Source: Candidatus Heimdallarchaeota archaeon
GTDB taxonomy: Archaea > Asgardarchaeota > Heimdallarchaeia > Heimdallarchaeales > Heimdallarchaeaceae
Direction of reading: 5' to 3'
DNA: 9,384 bases
Assembly (NCBI GenBank): GCA_016839875.1
Contig: JAEOTK010000102.1
Coordinates: forward strand, 1-9,384
Shown in pieces: positions 9,263-9,384 of the stretch. Numbering within the stretch: position 1 is the stretch's first letter; each line of letters starts with the position of its first letter. A model generated the notes under the pieces. The model was not told the DNA's origin, searched no databases, and was given only the letters and a program-made list of their open reading frames with translations. A program made the position numbers and the translations under genes.

Positions 9263-9281
9263 CACTGGTAAGAAGGAATTA

Positions 9282-9384
9282 ATGATGATAAGTCGAATTT
9301 GGCACGGATGGACTACATTTGAGAACTCTGAAGCCTACGAATCACTTCTAAAGAGTGAAATATTATTTGGGATAAAAAATAGTA
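9282..9384 (+). CDS. Antibiotic-biosynthesis-monooxygenase (ABM) fold protein, N-terminus only (3' partial)
   Basis: The frame is open from tandem ATGs at 9282 and 9285 to the window end, so only 33-34 residues are visible. They begin MISRIWHGWT and continue with an acidic, helix-like ENSEAYESLL. This order, a first beta strand with R-x-W-H-G-x-T followed by a helix containing A-x-x-Y, is characteristic of small (about 100 residue) dimeric alpha/beta-barrel proteins of the ABM family. Many of these are annotated as putative monooxygenases without known substrates. The second ATG has the better spacing (7 bases) to the AAGGA at 9273-9277. It points the same way as the FAD oxidoreductase but has its own TATA-like box after a T-rich tract, so it is probably a separate transcript. 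The call rests on a short N-terminal match. Confidence 0.6.
   Translation, partial: MMISRIWHGWTTFENSEAYESLLKSEILFGIKNS

Overview
This 9.4 kb, AT-rich window is densely packed with seven genes (two cut by the window edges) and has no gene-free stretch longer than about 190 bases. It carries no RNA gene, CRISPR array, transposon or phage gene that I can recognise. An archaeon is the best guess. AT-rich TATA-like boxes sit about 25 bases upstream of several start codons, which suggests leaderless or short-leader transcripts. One gene is followed by a T-rich stretch of the kind archaea use for termination. The gene mix (lipoyl-less E2 acyltransferase, KstD-like flavoprotein, LacZ, S-Me-THD/DUF917 protein, GlcD-like oxidase) would fit a heterotrophic archaeon, possibly of the Asgard group. 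The lineage is an inference, and a low-GC bacterium is not excluded.

Left part (1-2468). A flavoprotein of the 3-ketosteroid delta-1-dehydrogenase (KstD) type runs in from the left edge on the + strand. Its reading frame is open from base 1, so the first ATG (base 58) is internal. It meets, tail to tail with one base between the stop codons, a minus-strand stand-alone 2-oxoacid-dehydrogenase E2-type acyltransferase catalytic domain. The roughly 150-base divergent gap between that gene and lacZ holds a TATA box for the E2 gene and a 34-base imperfect palindrome, a good candidate operator.

Middle (2469-6281). A full-length glycoside hydrolase family 2 beta-galactosidase (LacZ type, 1046 aa) has its catalytic residues in place and no signal peptide. 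It is followed 33 bases later by an unrecognised integral membrane protein with six predicted membrane helices, probably in the same transcript.

Right part (6265-9384). A minus-strand S-Me-THD/DUF917-family protein overlaps the 3' end of the membrane protein gene by 17 bases. Divergent from it is an FAD-binding oxidoreductase of the GlcD / D-lactate dehydrogenase / D-2-hydroxyglutarate dehydrogenase class; its likely start is the ATG at 7471, not an upstream TTG. After a T-rich stretch and a small inverted repeat, the first 33-34 codons of a small protein resembling the antibiotic-biosynthesis-monooxygenase (ABM) fold are visible before the window ends.

The genes look like a collection of catabolic and redox functions in short transcription units, not one pathway. 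I see no defence, mobile or secondary-metabolite system. The points most worth a second look are the palindrome in the E2/lacZ divergent region, the E2 domain with no partners, the KstD-like enzyme in a probable archaeon, the unknown membrane protein paired with lacZ, and the altered signature motif of the DUF917 protein.
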